A DNA stretch of 64,000 nt from an uncultured Microbacterium sp. (GTDB lineage Bacteria > Actinomycetota > Actinomycetes > Actinomycetales > Microbacteriaceae). The position numbers and the translations under genes are program-made. Shown piece by piece: positions 7,982-16,184 of the stretch; position 1 is the stretch's first letter, and each line of letters begins with the position of its first letter. The stretch spans positions 186,001 through 250,000 of the forward strand of contig CAJYJO010000013.1 of assembly GCA_913774845.1 (NCBI GenBank). Direction: 5' to 3'. The notes below the pieces were generated by a model that saw only the letters and a list, made by a program, of their open reading frames with translations, was not told the origin of the DNA and did not search any database.

Positions 7982-9160
7982 ATGTCCGTCGCGCTCGATC
8001 CGTCTCCGCCGGCCGCCGCGGCGGCGCCGTTCCCGTGGGATGCGGTGTGGGGGCAAGACGAGGCGGTGCGAACGCTCCGGGCCGCGGCATCCGACCCCTC
8101 CGCGCTCGCGCACGCCTGGCTGATCACGGGCCCTCCCGGTTCGGGGCGCTCCACGCTGGCGTACGCCTTCGCCGCGGCGCTCATCGCCGACTACGGCGAC
8201 CAGCGCGCCCAGCACCAGGTGCTCGCGCGCACCCATCCCGATCTCACGGCGCTGCGCACCGAGCAGGTCGTCATCCGCATCGACGAGGCCCGACGGCTCG
8301 TCGAGCGCGCGTCGTTCGCCCCCTCGCTCGGGCGGCACCGGGTGATCGTCGTCGAAGACGCCGACCGCATGGCCGAGCGCACGTCCAACGTGCTGCTCAA
8401 GGCCCTCGAAGAACCCCCCGAGAAGACGGTCTGGGTGCTGTGCGCCCCCAGCGACGCCGATCTGCTGCCCACGATCCGCTCCCGCGTGCGCGTCCTGCGG
8501 CTGCGCGAACCCTCCGTCGCCGACGTGGCGGCCCTCATCGTCGAGCGCACCGGGGTTCCGGCCGACGTCGCCGAGGAGTCCGCGCGTCACGCGCAGCGGC
8601 ACATCGGCATGGCCCAACGCCTCGCCACCGACGACGACGCCCGCGCGCGCCGCGCCGAGACGCTCGCCGCCGTGCTGAACGTCCGCGGGATCGGCGACGC
8701 CGTCGACGTCGCGGGCCGCATCGTGCGGCTGGCCACCGACGACGCCAAGGCGCTCACCGCCTCCCGCGACGACGAGGAGCGTCGCGCCCTCCTGCGCATG
8801 CTCGGCGTCGCCGAGGGGGCCGCGGTCCCGCCCTCGGTGCGCGGGCAGGTGAACGCCCTCGAAGACGATCAGAAGCGTCGCGCCACCCGCAGCCTGCGCG
8901 ACGGGATCGACCGCGTGCTCACCGATCTCCAGTCGCTCTTCCGCGATGTCGTCATGATCCAGTACGGCCGTGACGGCGACCTCGTCAACAGCGAGCGTCT
9001 CGACGCTCTGCGCGCCCTGGCCGCAGAATGGACCCCGGCGCGCACCCTGGGCGTGCTCGACCGCATCTCGGTCACCCGCCGCAACCTCGAGCAGAACGCC
9101 GCCCCCTTGCTGGCGTTGGAGAGTCTCATGATCACCGTCGCGAACGGCTCCGCGCCGTGA
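7982..9160 (+). CDS. holB: DNA polymerase III delta-prime subunit
   Basis: A 392-residue AAA+ clamp-loader subunit. It has a P-loop-like GPPGSGRSTLA near residues 43-53 and SNVLLKALEEPP, the sensor region shared by DnaX and delta-prime, near residues 137-148. It takes part in loading the beta clamp at the replication fork. The ATG at 7982 is preferred: TAGGGT sits seven bases upstream (7969-7974), consistent with a leaderless transcript. An in-frame GTG at 7952 would add ten residues. The hydrolase gene overlaps its stop by four bases. Confidence 0.88.
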   Translation: MSVALDPSPPAAAAAPFPWDAVWGQDEAVRTLRAAASDPSALAHAWLITGPPGSGRSTLAYAFAAALIADYGDQRAQHQVLARTHPDLTALRTEQVVIRIDEARRLVERASFAPSLGRHRVIVVEDADRMAERTSNVLLKALEEPPEKTVWVLCAPSDADLLPTIRSRVRVLRLREPSVADVAALIVERTGVPADVAEESARHAQRHIGMAQRLATDDDARARRAETLAAVLNVRGIGDAVDVAGRIVRLATDDAKALTASRDDEERRALLRMLGVAEGAAVPPSVRGQVNALEDDQKRRATRSLRDGIDRVLTDLQSLFRDVVMIQYGRDGDLVNSERLDALRALAAEWTPARTLGVLDRISVTRRNLEQNAAPLLALESLMITVANGSAP

Positions 9161-10698
9161 GCGCGCGCCGCCGCCTCGCGACGGTCGTCGCCGGCGTCGC
9201 CACGCTCGTCCTCGCCCTCTCCGGCTGCCTGTACGCCCAGATCCCGCCGGTCGCCCCCGACACGGGTCGCTCGCCCGCCCCGCAGACCGAGGGTGTCGAC
9301 GAGGCACTCCTGCCCTACTACGGCCAGACGCTCGCGTGGAGCGACTGCGGCAGCGCGGGCTTCGACTGCACCACGGTCACGGCGCCCCGCGACTACGCCG
9401 ACCCGTCCGCCGGTGACCTCACCCTGTCGGTCATCCGCCACCGCGCGACCTCGGGGGAGCCTCTGGGTTCGCTCCTGACCAATCCGGGCGGTCCGGGCGT
9501 CAGCGGTGTCGACACGGTGCGCGACTCGCTCGGGCTCGTCGCCGACGAGGCGCTGACGCGTTCCTACGACGTGATCGGGTTCGACCCGCGCGGTGTGGGG
9601 CAGTCCTCGGCGGTCACCTGCTTCGACGACGCCGGGATGGACCGTTTCCTGTACGACATCCCGCCGGGCGCGCGCGGCAGTGACGAGCGCGATGCGGCGC
9701 TCGAACAGCGCGCCGCCGACTTCGCCGACGCCTGCGAGGCCAACAGCGACGGCATCCTGCCCTACATCTCGACCGAGAACGCCGCGCGCGACATGGATCT
9801 GCTGCGGGCCGTCCTCGGTGACGCGAAGCTGAACTACCTCGGCTTCTCCTACGGTTCGTTCCTCGGGACGACCTACGCGGGACTGTTCCCGGAGCGGGTG
9901 GGCCGCATGGTGCTCGACGGCGGCATCGACCCGAGTCTGCCGGGCAGCGAGAGCGGCCTCGCGCAGGCCGTCGGGTTCGAGAACGCCCTGCGCGCGTTCA
10001 TGGCCGACTGCCTCACGACGTCGGAGTGCCCCTTCTCGGGCACCGTCGACGATGCGATGAGCGATCTGTCGAACCTGCTCGCCCGCGTCGACGCCCGTCC
10101 TCTCGCCGGCGGCGACGGCCGTCAGCTGGGCGCCGATTCGCTCGTCACGGCGATCGTCGCCGCCCTCTACAGCGACCAGAGCTGGCCCTACCTGCGCGCG
10201 GCCCTCACCGACGTGCAGAACGGCGACGCCTCGGTGGCGTTCCAACTCGCCGACTTCTACAACGGTCGCGTCGACGGCCGCTACGCCGACAACACCATGC
10301 AGGCGCTGCGCGCCTACAACTGCATCGACTACCCCGACGAGGGCGATGACGACGATCCCGCCCTGCAGGCCGCGCTCGAGGAGCAGGCTCCGGTGGTCGC
10401 CCCCTACTGGCTCGGTCCCGACCCGTGCGCGGCGTGGCCCGCCCCGCCCACCGGCACGCGCGAGGCCATCACGGCGCCCGGCTCGCCGCCCATCGTCGTC
10501 CTGGGGACCACGGGAGACCCCGCCACCCCGTACGGCGAGGCGCAGGCGCTCGCCGACCAGCTGTCGCAGGGCGTCCTGGTCACGTATGTCGGCGAGGGGC
10601 ACCTGGCGTACAACAAGGGCGATTCCTGCGTGGACTCCGCCGTCGACGACTACCTCCTCGACGGGACCGTCCCCGCCGAGGGTCTGCGCTGCGAGTAG
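9157..10698 (+). CDS. Secreted alpha/beta-hydrolase lipoprotein, tripeptidyl-aminopeptidase (TAP) family
   Basis: A 513-residue exported protease-like hydrolase. A signal peptide ends in the lipobox LALSGC (Cys 24), so it should be a membrane-anchored lipoprotein. The oxyanion-hole motif NPGGPG is near residue 109, the nucleophile is Ser 231 in GFSYG, and the C-terminal TAP-like domain carries the candidate catalytic His in EGHLAY. Family members release short peptides from the N-termini of substrates. The GTG start overlaps the previous stop codon. The natural substrate cannot be told. Confidence 0.88.
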   Translation: MSARRRLATVVAGVATLVLALSGCLYAQIPPVAPDTGRSPAPQTEGVDEALLPYYGQTLAWSDCGSAGFDCTTVTAPRDYADPSAGDLTLSVIRHRATSGEPLGSLLTNPGGPGVSGVDTVRDSLGLVADEALTRSYDVIGFDPRGVGQSSAVTCFDDAGMDRFLYDIPPGARGSDERDAALEQRAADFADACEANSDGILPYISTENAARDMDLLRAVLGDAKLNYLGFSYGSFLGTTYAGLFPERVGRMVLDGGIDPSLPGSESGLAQAVGFENALRAFMADCLTTSECPFSGTVDDAMSDLSNLLARVDARPLAGGDGRQLGADSLVTAIVAALYSDQSWPYLRAALTDVQNGDASVAFQLADFYNGRVDGRYADNTMQALRAYNCIDYPDEGDDDDPALQAALEEQAPVVAPYWLGPDPCAAWPAPPTGTREAITAPGSPPIVVLGTTGDPATPYGEAQALADQLSQGVLVTYVGEGHLAYNKGDSCVDSAVDDYLLDGTVPAEGLRCE

Positions 10699-10750
10699 CG
10701 CTCGCGTCCACCCCGCCTAGGCTTGATCCGTCACGAACGAGGAGATCCCG

Positions 10751-11422
10751 ATGACCGCGCCCACCGCCGACCTGGCGACCTACATCGACCACACGCTGCT
10801 CAAGCCGGAGGCCACCCGCGCCGACGTCGAGCGCCTCATCGCCGAGGGAGCGGAGCTCGGCACCCACAGCGTCTGCATCTCGCCGTCGTTCCTGCCCGTG
10901 GAGCTTCCCGCCGGCCTCAAGCTCGCCGTCGTGTGCGGCTTCCCCAGCGGGAAGCACCACGCCGAGATCAAGGCGGCCGAGGCCAAGCTGTCGGTCTCGC
11001 AGGGCGCCGACGAGATCGACATGGTGATCGACGTGGGTGCCGCCATCGAGGGTCGCTACGACGTCGTGGAAGCCGAGATCCGTGCGGTCCGCGACGCGGC
11101 TCCGGCCCCGACGGTGCTCAAGGTCATCATCGAGGCGGCCGCCCTGTCCGACGAGGCGATCGTGGCCGTCTGCGAGGCGGCTGTCGCCGCGGGCGCCGAC
11201 TTCGTCAAGACCTCGACCGGCTTCCACCCCGCGGGCGGCGCGAGCGTGCACGCCGTCGAGCTGATGAAGCGCACCGTCGGCGACCGTGCCGAGGTCAAGG
11301 CCTCCGGTGGCATCCGCACCCGCGCCGCCGCCGACGAGATGATCGCCGCTGGCGCGACGCGTCTGGGACTGTCCTCGAGCCGTGACATCCTCGCCGATCG
11401 TTCCGCCACGGGCGACTACTGA
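10751..11422 (+). CDS. deoC: Deoxyribose-phosphate aldolase
   Basis: A 223-residue class I aldolase that splits 2-deoxyribose 5-phosphate into acetaldehyde and glyceraldehyde 3-phosphate in nucleoside catabolism. The Schiff-base lysine is K153 in FVKTSTGF; the proton-relay lysine lies in VKASGGIR. A ribosome binding site (GAGGAG) lies seven bases before the ATG, and TAGGCT at 10718-10723 is a plausible -10, giving a short untranslated leader. Other deo genes are not adjacent. Confidence 0.95.
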   Translation: MTAPTADLATYIDHTLLKPEATRADVERLIAEGAELGTHSVCISPSFLPVELPAGLKLAVVCGFPSGKHHAEIKAAEAKLSVSQGADEIDMVIDVGAAIEGRYDVVEAEIRAVRDAAPAPTVLKVIIEAAALSDEAIVAVCEAAVAAGADFVKTSTGFHPAGGASVHAVELMKRTVGDRAEVKASGGIRTRAAADEMIAAGATRLGLSSSRDILADRSATGDY

Positions 11423-11487
11423 TCGCGTACCGCGGAGCTCTCCGGAGCATGTAAGGTAGATGATCGTGCACGCGTCAGCGAGCACAT

Positions 11488-11560
11488 GCCGCCTTAGCTC
11501 AGACGGCAGAGCGATTCACTCGTAATGAATAGGTCAAGGGTTCGATTCCCTTAGGCGGCT
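11488..11560 (+). tRNA. tRNA-Thr (anticodon CGT)
   Basis: A 73-base cloverleaf. The acceptor stem pairs GCCGCCT with AGGCGGC, followed by discriminator T. The anticodon arm has stem ATTCA/TGAAT and loop CTCGTAA, giving CGT, which reads the ACG threonine codon; the T-loop is TTCGATT. CCA is not encoded. Confidence 0.95.
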
Positions 11561-11564
11561 CCGA

Positions 11565-11599
11565 AGGCCCTCACCCGCTTCCACCGGGTGGGGGCCTTT
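11565..11599 (+). terminator. Terminator after tRNA-Thr
   Basis: A 13-bp stem (11565-11577 with 11585-11597, one G-T pair) with a seven-base loop follows the tRNA by four bases and ends in a short T-run. Confidence 0.75.
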
Positions 11600-11702
11600 C
11601 TGGTGTCCGGTGCACGCGCGCGGCCTCCCGGTAGGCTGAAGCCGCCTCGTTCCGCGTTCGCGTGACGGCTGTCCTCCGCCCGCCGACTCTGCTGGAGCCC
11701 CC

Positions 11703-12098
11703 GTGTCGAACGCCCTCGATGCCGTCATCGAGATCTTCACGTGGGTGGGGCTGGGCGGCGGACTGCTCCTGGCCTTCGCGGCGGTCTGCCTGCTCCTGGC
11801 CGACGGTACCTGGCTGCCCGCGCGTGCGGTCGTCGAACGCGTCGACGGCGGGCGGGTGGTCCGTTGGTTCGACGCCGACGGGGGAGTGAACGAGGCGCCG
11901 CTGTCGGCGGACGACGAGGTCGAGGTCGGTCGAGCGGACATGACCGACATCTTCTACCGTCGTGGGACGCCGAACCGCATGCGGCTCACGCATCACTCGC
12001 CCGTGGTCCGCTTCGTGTCCCGCCTGGCCGCGGGAGTGCTCGGCCTCGGTGCGGTGGCGTTCGTCGTCTCGATCGTCGTGCTCTTCGCGAGGGGCTGA
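11703..12098 (+). CDS. Small membrane protein of unknown function
   Basis: A 131-residue protein with a hydrophobic helix near residues 14-33 and another near 105-128. Between them lies a roughly 70-residue soluble stretch rich in Asp/Glu/Val. I do not recognise a family. It starts at a GTG after the tRNA-Thr terminator and ends 41 bases before the MMPL gene. The function is unknown; two-helix topology with both termini on the same side is likely. Confidence 0.7.
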   Translation: MSNALDAVIEIFTWVGLGGGLLLAFAAVCLLLADGTWLPARAVVERVDGGRVVRWFDADGGVNEAPLSADDEVEVGRADMTDIFYRRGTPNRMRLTHHSPVVRFVSRLAAGVLGLGAVAFVVSIVVLFARG

Positions 12099-12116
12099 CC
12101 CGACTGGAAAACGGGC

Positions 12117-12141
12117 ATATAGCTAGATAAGCTAGCGATAT
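12117..12141. promoter_or_regulatory. 25-bp near-palindrome over the start of the MMPL gene
   Basis: ATAT-x-GCTAG on the left is mirrored by CTAGC-x-ATAT on the right, a dyad of 25 bases that includes the A of the ATG at 12140. TAAGCT at 12128-12133 inside it is the likely -10, six bases from the start. A repressor bound here would cover both promoter and start codon. A PadR, MarR or TetR-type regulator would be usual for a drug/lipid transporter, but none is encoded next to it. Confidence 0.6.
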
Positions 12142-14383
12142 GTCCGACTCGCTTGCGCCCGTCCGTCGCTCCACCCGCCGTTCCACGCGCCCACCTCGCG
12201 TCTCGCGCTGGCTGCGGGTCGGCATCCCGAGCCTGCTCGTCCTGCTGTGGGTGGTGGGGGGATCGATCGGCGGGCCGTTCTTCGGCAAGGTCGATGAGGT
12301 CGCGACGAACGACCAGTCGTCCTTCCTCCCGCAGTCGGCCGATGCGACTCGCGTCAGCGAACGGCTGACGGACTTCACCGGGAGCGACACCATTCCCGCG
12401 ATCGTCGTCGCGTCGACCGCCGACGGCAGCGCGTTGAGCGACGCCCAGGTCGCGGCCCTGCAGACGCTCGCGGCCGACATCGCCGCGGTCGACGGCGTCT
12501 CCGGCGACGCGTCGCCCCCGGTCGTCTCGGACGACGGACAGGCCGCGCAGATCTTCGTGCCCATCGACAGCTCCGGTGAGGTGCGCGACGTCGTCGAGCA
12601 GGTGCGCGAGAAGGTGTCCGCCGAAGTCCCGGCGGGCGTGGAGGCGTGGGTCACGGGACCGGCGGGGTTCACCGCCGACCTCGTGAAGGGCTTCCTCGGC
12701 ATCGACGGTCTGCTGCTGATCGTCGCCCTCGTGGCGGTGTTCGTCATCCTCGTGGTCGTCTATCGCTCGCCGCTTCTCCCGATCCTCGTGCTCCTGACCT
12801 CGGTCTTCGCGCTCTGCGTGGCTCTTCTCACCGTATGGTGGCTCGCCTTCGCGGGGATCGTCGTGCTGAACGGGCAGGTGCAGGGGATCCTCTTCATCCT
12901 GGTCATCGGGGCCGCCACCGACTACGCCCTCCTCTACGTCGCGCGATTCCGCGAAGCCGTCGGCGAGGGGCTCGGCAGATGGGATGCCACGACCCGGGCG
13001 TGGAAGGGCGCGTTCGAGCCCATCCTGGCGTCCGGTGGCACCGTGATCGCCGGGCTTCTCTGCCTGTTGCTGTCGGATCTGGCGACCAACCGTGCGCTGG
13101 GGCCCATCGCGTCGATCGGCATCGCCTTCGCGGTGCTGTCGGCGCTGACGTTCCTTCCCGCGCTGCTGGCCCTGGTCGGCCGCGCGGCGTTCTGGCCGTT
13201 CCCGCCGAAGCCCGGGCGAGCGGCTCTCCCCGCCGACCTCACACAACCGGTGAAGGGGCTCTGGCCGCGTCAGGCGCGCTTCGTGGCCCGCCGCGCCCGG
13301 CCGGTGTGGATCGTGTGCACGCTCGTCCTCCTGGCCGCGTGCGTCGGCGTCACGCAGCTGCGCGCCGACGGTGTGCCCGCGAGCGATCTCGTCCTCGGCG
13401 CCTCGGAGGCGCGCGATGGTCAGGCCGCTCTGGCCGAGCACTTCCCGGGCGGCTCGGGCAGCCCCGCGTACGTGCTCGTCCCGGAGCAGGAGGCCGCCCG
13501 CGCCGTCGCCGTGCTCGAGGGCGCCCCGGGGATCGACGCGGTGTCGGTGCTGAGCGCCGACGCGCCCGGGGGTCAGTCCCCGGTGAGCGTGGTCGACGGC
13601 GCCCTGCAGACGTCGGCATTCGGGGCTCCCGGGACGCCCGCCCCGACCCCGACGGTCGCCGACGGCGACGTGCTGCTGGCCGCGACCCTCGCCGACACGG
13701 CCGACTCCGCCGCGGCGGACGACACCGTCCGACAGCTGCGCAGCACCCTCAGCGTCGAGCTGGGTGAGGGCACCGCCCTGGTGGGCGGCGTGACCGCCAC
13801 CGATATCGACTCGATCGACACCTCGATCCGCGACCGCACCCTCATCATCCCGATCGTGCTCGTCGTCATCCTGCTCATCCTGATGGCGCTGTTGCGCTCC
13901 GTCGTTGCGCCGCTCATCCTCATCGGCACCGTCATCGTCTCGTTCGGGGCGGCCCTGGGCGTGAGCGCCCTGGTGTTCGACGGCATCCTCGGCTTCCCGG
14001 GCGCGGACCCGGCGGTGCCGCTCTACGGCTTCGTGTTCCTCGTGGCCCTGGGCGTGGACTACAACATCTTCCTGATGTCGCGGGTGAGGGAGGAGTCGCT
14101 CGCGCACGGCACCCGTCCCGGCATCCTGCGCGGTCTGGTCGCCACGGGCGGTGTGATCACCTCCGCCGGTCTCGTGCTGGCGGCGACGTTCGCCGCTCTC
14201 GGCGTCATCCCGATCCTGTTCCTCGCGCAACTCGCGTTCATCGTGGCGTTCGGCGTCCTGCTCGACACGTTCGTGGTGCGATCGCTGCTCGTTCCGGCGC
14301 TGGCGTACGACCTCGGGCGTCGCATCTGGTGGCCTTCGAAGCTGGGACGAGCGGATGCCGCGACGCGTAGGCTCGACGTATGA
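12140..14383 (+). CDS. MMPL-family RND transporter
   Basis: A 747-residue inner-membrane transporter with the two-fold RND layout: one helix near residue 30, a large extracytoplasmic loop, helices clustered at about 185-370, a second loop, and a second cluster at about 560-735. The conserved Asp-Tyr pairs of MMPL proton relays appear in GAATDYALL (first half) and GVDYNIFL (second half). Family members export lipids, siderophores or drugs. There is no ribosome binding site, and the start codon lies inside a palindrome, so it is probably leaderless and repressed in the resting state. Substrate unknown. Confidence 0.9.
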   Translation: MSDSLAPVRRSTRRSTRPPRVSRWLRVGIPSLLVLLWVVGGSIGGPFFGKVDEVATNDQSSFLPQSADATRVSERLTDFTGSDTIPAIVVASTADGSALSDAQVAALQTLAADIAAVDGVSGDASPPVVSDDGQAAQIFVPIDSSGEVRDVVEQVREKVSAEVPAGVEAWVTGPAGFTADLVKGFLGIDGLLLIVALVAVFVILVVVYRSPLLPILVLLTSVFALCVALLTVWWLAFAGIVVLNGQVQGILFILVIGAATDYALLYVARFREAVGEGLGRWDATTRAWKGAFEPILASGGTVIAGLLCLLLSDLATNRALGPIASIGIAFAVLSALTFLPALLALVGRAAFWPFPPKPGRAALPADLTQPVKGLWPRQARFVARRARPVWIVCTLVLLAACVGVTQLRADGVPASDLVLGASEARDGQAALAEHFPGGSGSPAYVLVPEQEAARAVAVLEGAPGIDAVSVLSADAPGGQSPVSVVDGALQTSAFGAPGTPAPTPTVADGDVLLAATLADTADSAAADDTVRQLRSTLSVELGEGTALVGGVTATDIDSIDTSIRDRTLIIPIVLVVILLILMALLRSVVAPLILIGTVIVSFGAALGVSALVFDGILGFPGADPAVPLYGFVFLVALGVDYNIFLMSRVREESLAHGTRPGILRGLVATGGVITSAGLVLAATFAALGVIPILFLAQLAFIVAFGVLLDTFVVRSLLVPALAYDLGRRIWWPSKLGRADAATRRLDV

Positions 14384-14958
14384 CGCGCGCCCTGTTCATC
14401 GTCGATGTCCAGAACGACTTCACCGAGCGCGGGGCGCTCGGGGTCGAGGGCGGCGACGCCGTCGCGGAACGCATCTCGCGATTCCTGTCCGAGCACGCCG
14501 ACGACTACGCGCTCGTCGTCGCGTCGCGTGACTGGCACGACGGCGACGGCGACAACGGCGGTCACTTCTCGGCCACCCCCGACTTCGTCGACACGTGGCC
14601 GGTGCACTGCGTCGGCGGCACGTACGGCGCCGACTACGACGAGGTGTTCGACACCGCCCGCGTGAGCCACCACCTCAAGAAGGGCCAGGGCAAGCCCGCC
14701 TACTCGCTCTTCGAGGGCGTGTCCGACGACGGCGAGACGGCGGCATCCCTTCTCGAGGCGCACGGCATCCGCGACATCGACGTCGTCGGGATCGCGACGG
14801 ACTACTGCGTGCGGGCTTCCGCTCTCGACGCGCTGGGCGCCGGACGGCGCGTCCGCGTGCTGACCGACCTGGTCGCGGGGGTGCATCCCGACTCGAGCGC
14901 GGCCGCCCTGAGCGAGATCGAGGCGGCCGGAGCGGAGCTCGCGACCTCCGACGACTGA
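14380..14958 (+). CDS. pncA: Nicotinamidase
   Basis: A 192-residue isochorismatase-fold amidase that deaminates nicotinamide to nicotinate for NAD salvage and would activate pyrazinamide. The catalytic triad is visible as D9 (IVDVQND), K101 and C143 (TDYCVRA); metal ligands fit D51, H53 and H62. The ATG overlaps the end of the MMPL gene by four bases, yet TAGGCT at 14368-14373 stands exactly six bases before it, so it may also have its own leaderless promoter inside the upstream gene. Confidence 0.93.
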   Translation: MTRALFIVDVQNDFTERGALGVEGGDAVAERISRFLSEHADDYALVVASRDWHDGDGDNGGHFSATPDFVDTWPVHCVGGTYGADYDEVFDTARVSHHLKKGQGKPAYSLFEGVSDDGETAASLLEAHGIRDIDVVGIATDYCVRASALDALGAGRRVRVLTDLVAGVHPDSSAAALSEIEAAGAELATSDD

Positions 14959-14967
14959 GGGGCGCCG

Positions 14968-16074
14968 TCAGACTCCCGAGGGGGGTTCGGCTTCGTCCTC
15001 GGCCCGGGGGATGGTGATCGTCACGCGCGTGCCCTCCCCGGGTGTGCTCGCGACACGGAGGGTCCCGCCGTGCTCGCTCATGATGCGCTGGACGCTCGAC
15101 AAGCCGATGCCCCGCCCGCCGTCGGCCTCGTCGGCGAACCGCCCGCGCTGACCCTCCTGCGTGATGGCCGCGAGGTCGTCGGGATGGATGCCGCGCCCGC
15201 GGTCGCTCACGCGGACGGAGGCGCCCTCGTCGGTTTCGAACGTCTCTACCCGGATGAGGTCGTCGGAGTACTTCGCGGCGTTCTCGAGCACGTTGGAGAC
15301 GGCGCGGCGCAGCCCCAGGACGTCACCGCAGATCGGAACGGCATCCATCTGTCCGAACACCACGCGCCCGTGGCCGTCCCCGGGGAGGACGAGCGCGACG
15401 GCGCCTCGCGCGATGAGGTCGATGCTCGCGCGCCGGCGGCCGCGTTCGGTGCGGGAGCTGGCATCCGCCATGAGCGATTCCGCCATCGCGACGATGTGGT
15501 CGCTCGCCTCTTCGGCGAGGCGCAGCAGCCGGTGATCGGCGGGCAGCTCCTCACCGAGGAGGTCGAGATAGCCGCGCAGGGCGGTGACGGGGGAGAGGAG
15601 GTCGTGGGCGAACGTGCGCTGCAGCGCTTCGCGCTCGTCGGCGGCCTGCTTCTCGCTCGTGAGGTCGCGCACGATCTTGACGAAACCGAGGACCTGCCCC
15701 TGGTCGCTGCGGATGGCCGAGATCGTCACCCGCGCCCAGAACTCCGTGCCGTCGCTGCGCACGCGCCATCCCGTGTCCTCCACGTGCCCGTCGCGTTGAG
15801 CCGCCGCGAGCAGCTGGTCGGGTACTCCTCGCCGGCGCGCGTCCTCGCGATAGAAGCGCGAGAAGTGCGAGCCGAGGATCTCGTCCTCGGTGTAGCCCTT
15901 GATGCGTTCGGCGCCGAGGTTCCACCCGCGCACGAAACCGCCGCTGTCGAGCTTGACGATGGCGAACAAGTCGACCTGTTCGTCCCAGTCGCGCGGGATG
16001 GATCGTCGGATACCGGTCACGGGGTGGGCGGGTGCGGCCGAGGGGGCGATGGGCTCATCGGGAACCGTGCTCAT
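14968..16074 (-). CDS. PAS-domain sensor histidine kinase (soluble)
   Basis: A 368-residue kinase with no membrane segment. A PAS domain spans about residues 33-140 (GYTEDEILG, GTEFWARVTISA), then a dimerisation domain with the phospho-acceptor His 157 in FAHDLLSP, and a C-terminal ATPase domain with NVLENAAKYS (N box), DRGRGI and GRGIGLSS (G boxes). No response-regulator gene is adjacent, so it is an orphan. The PAS fold suggests sensing of a cytosolic ligand, redox state or light. Its 3' end converges on pncA with a gap of nine bases. Confidence 0.9.
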   Translation of the reverse strand: MSTVPDEPIAPSAAPAHPVTGIRRSIPRDWDEQVDLFAIVKLDSGGFVRGWNLGAERIKGYTEDEILGSHFSRFYREDARRRGVPDQLLAAAQRDGHVEDTGWRVRSDGTEFWARVTISAIRSDQGQVLGFVKIVRDLTSEKQAADEREALQRTFAHDLLSPVTALRGYLDLLGEELPADHRLLRLAEEASDHIVAMAESLMADASSRTERGRRRASIDLIARGAVALVLPGDGHGRVVFGQMDAVPICGDVLGLRRAVSNVLENAAKYSDDLIRVETFETDEGASVRVSDRGRGIHPDDLAAITQEGQRGRFADEADGGRGIGLSSVQRIMSEHGGTLRVASTPGEGTRVTITIPRAEDEAEPPSGV

Positions 16075-16136
16075 TCGGGGGCACCACGACGGTGGGGGGT
16101 GCGAGCGGAGGCCATTCCCCGATGATGCCCCGCGCG

Positions 16137-16172
16137 GCGGCCGGTGCGATAGAGATTGACATCACCGGCCGC
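16137..16172 (-). terminator. Hairpin after the sulfite-oxidase-type gene
   Basis: GCGGCCGGTG (16137-16146) pairs perfectly with CACCGGCCGC (16163-16172) around a 16-base loop, 13 bases past the stop of the minus-strand gene at 16185. There is no clear T-run, so it may act as a stabilising 3' hairpin. Confidence 0.5.
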
Positions 16173-16184
16173 GCGCGGCGCCGA

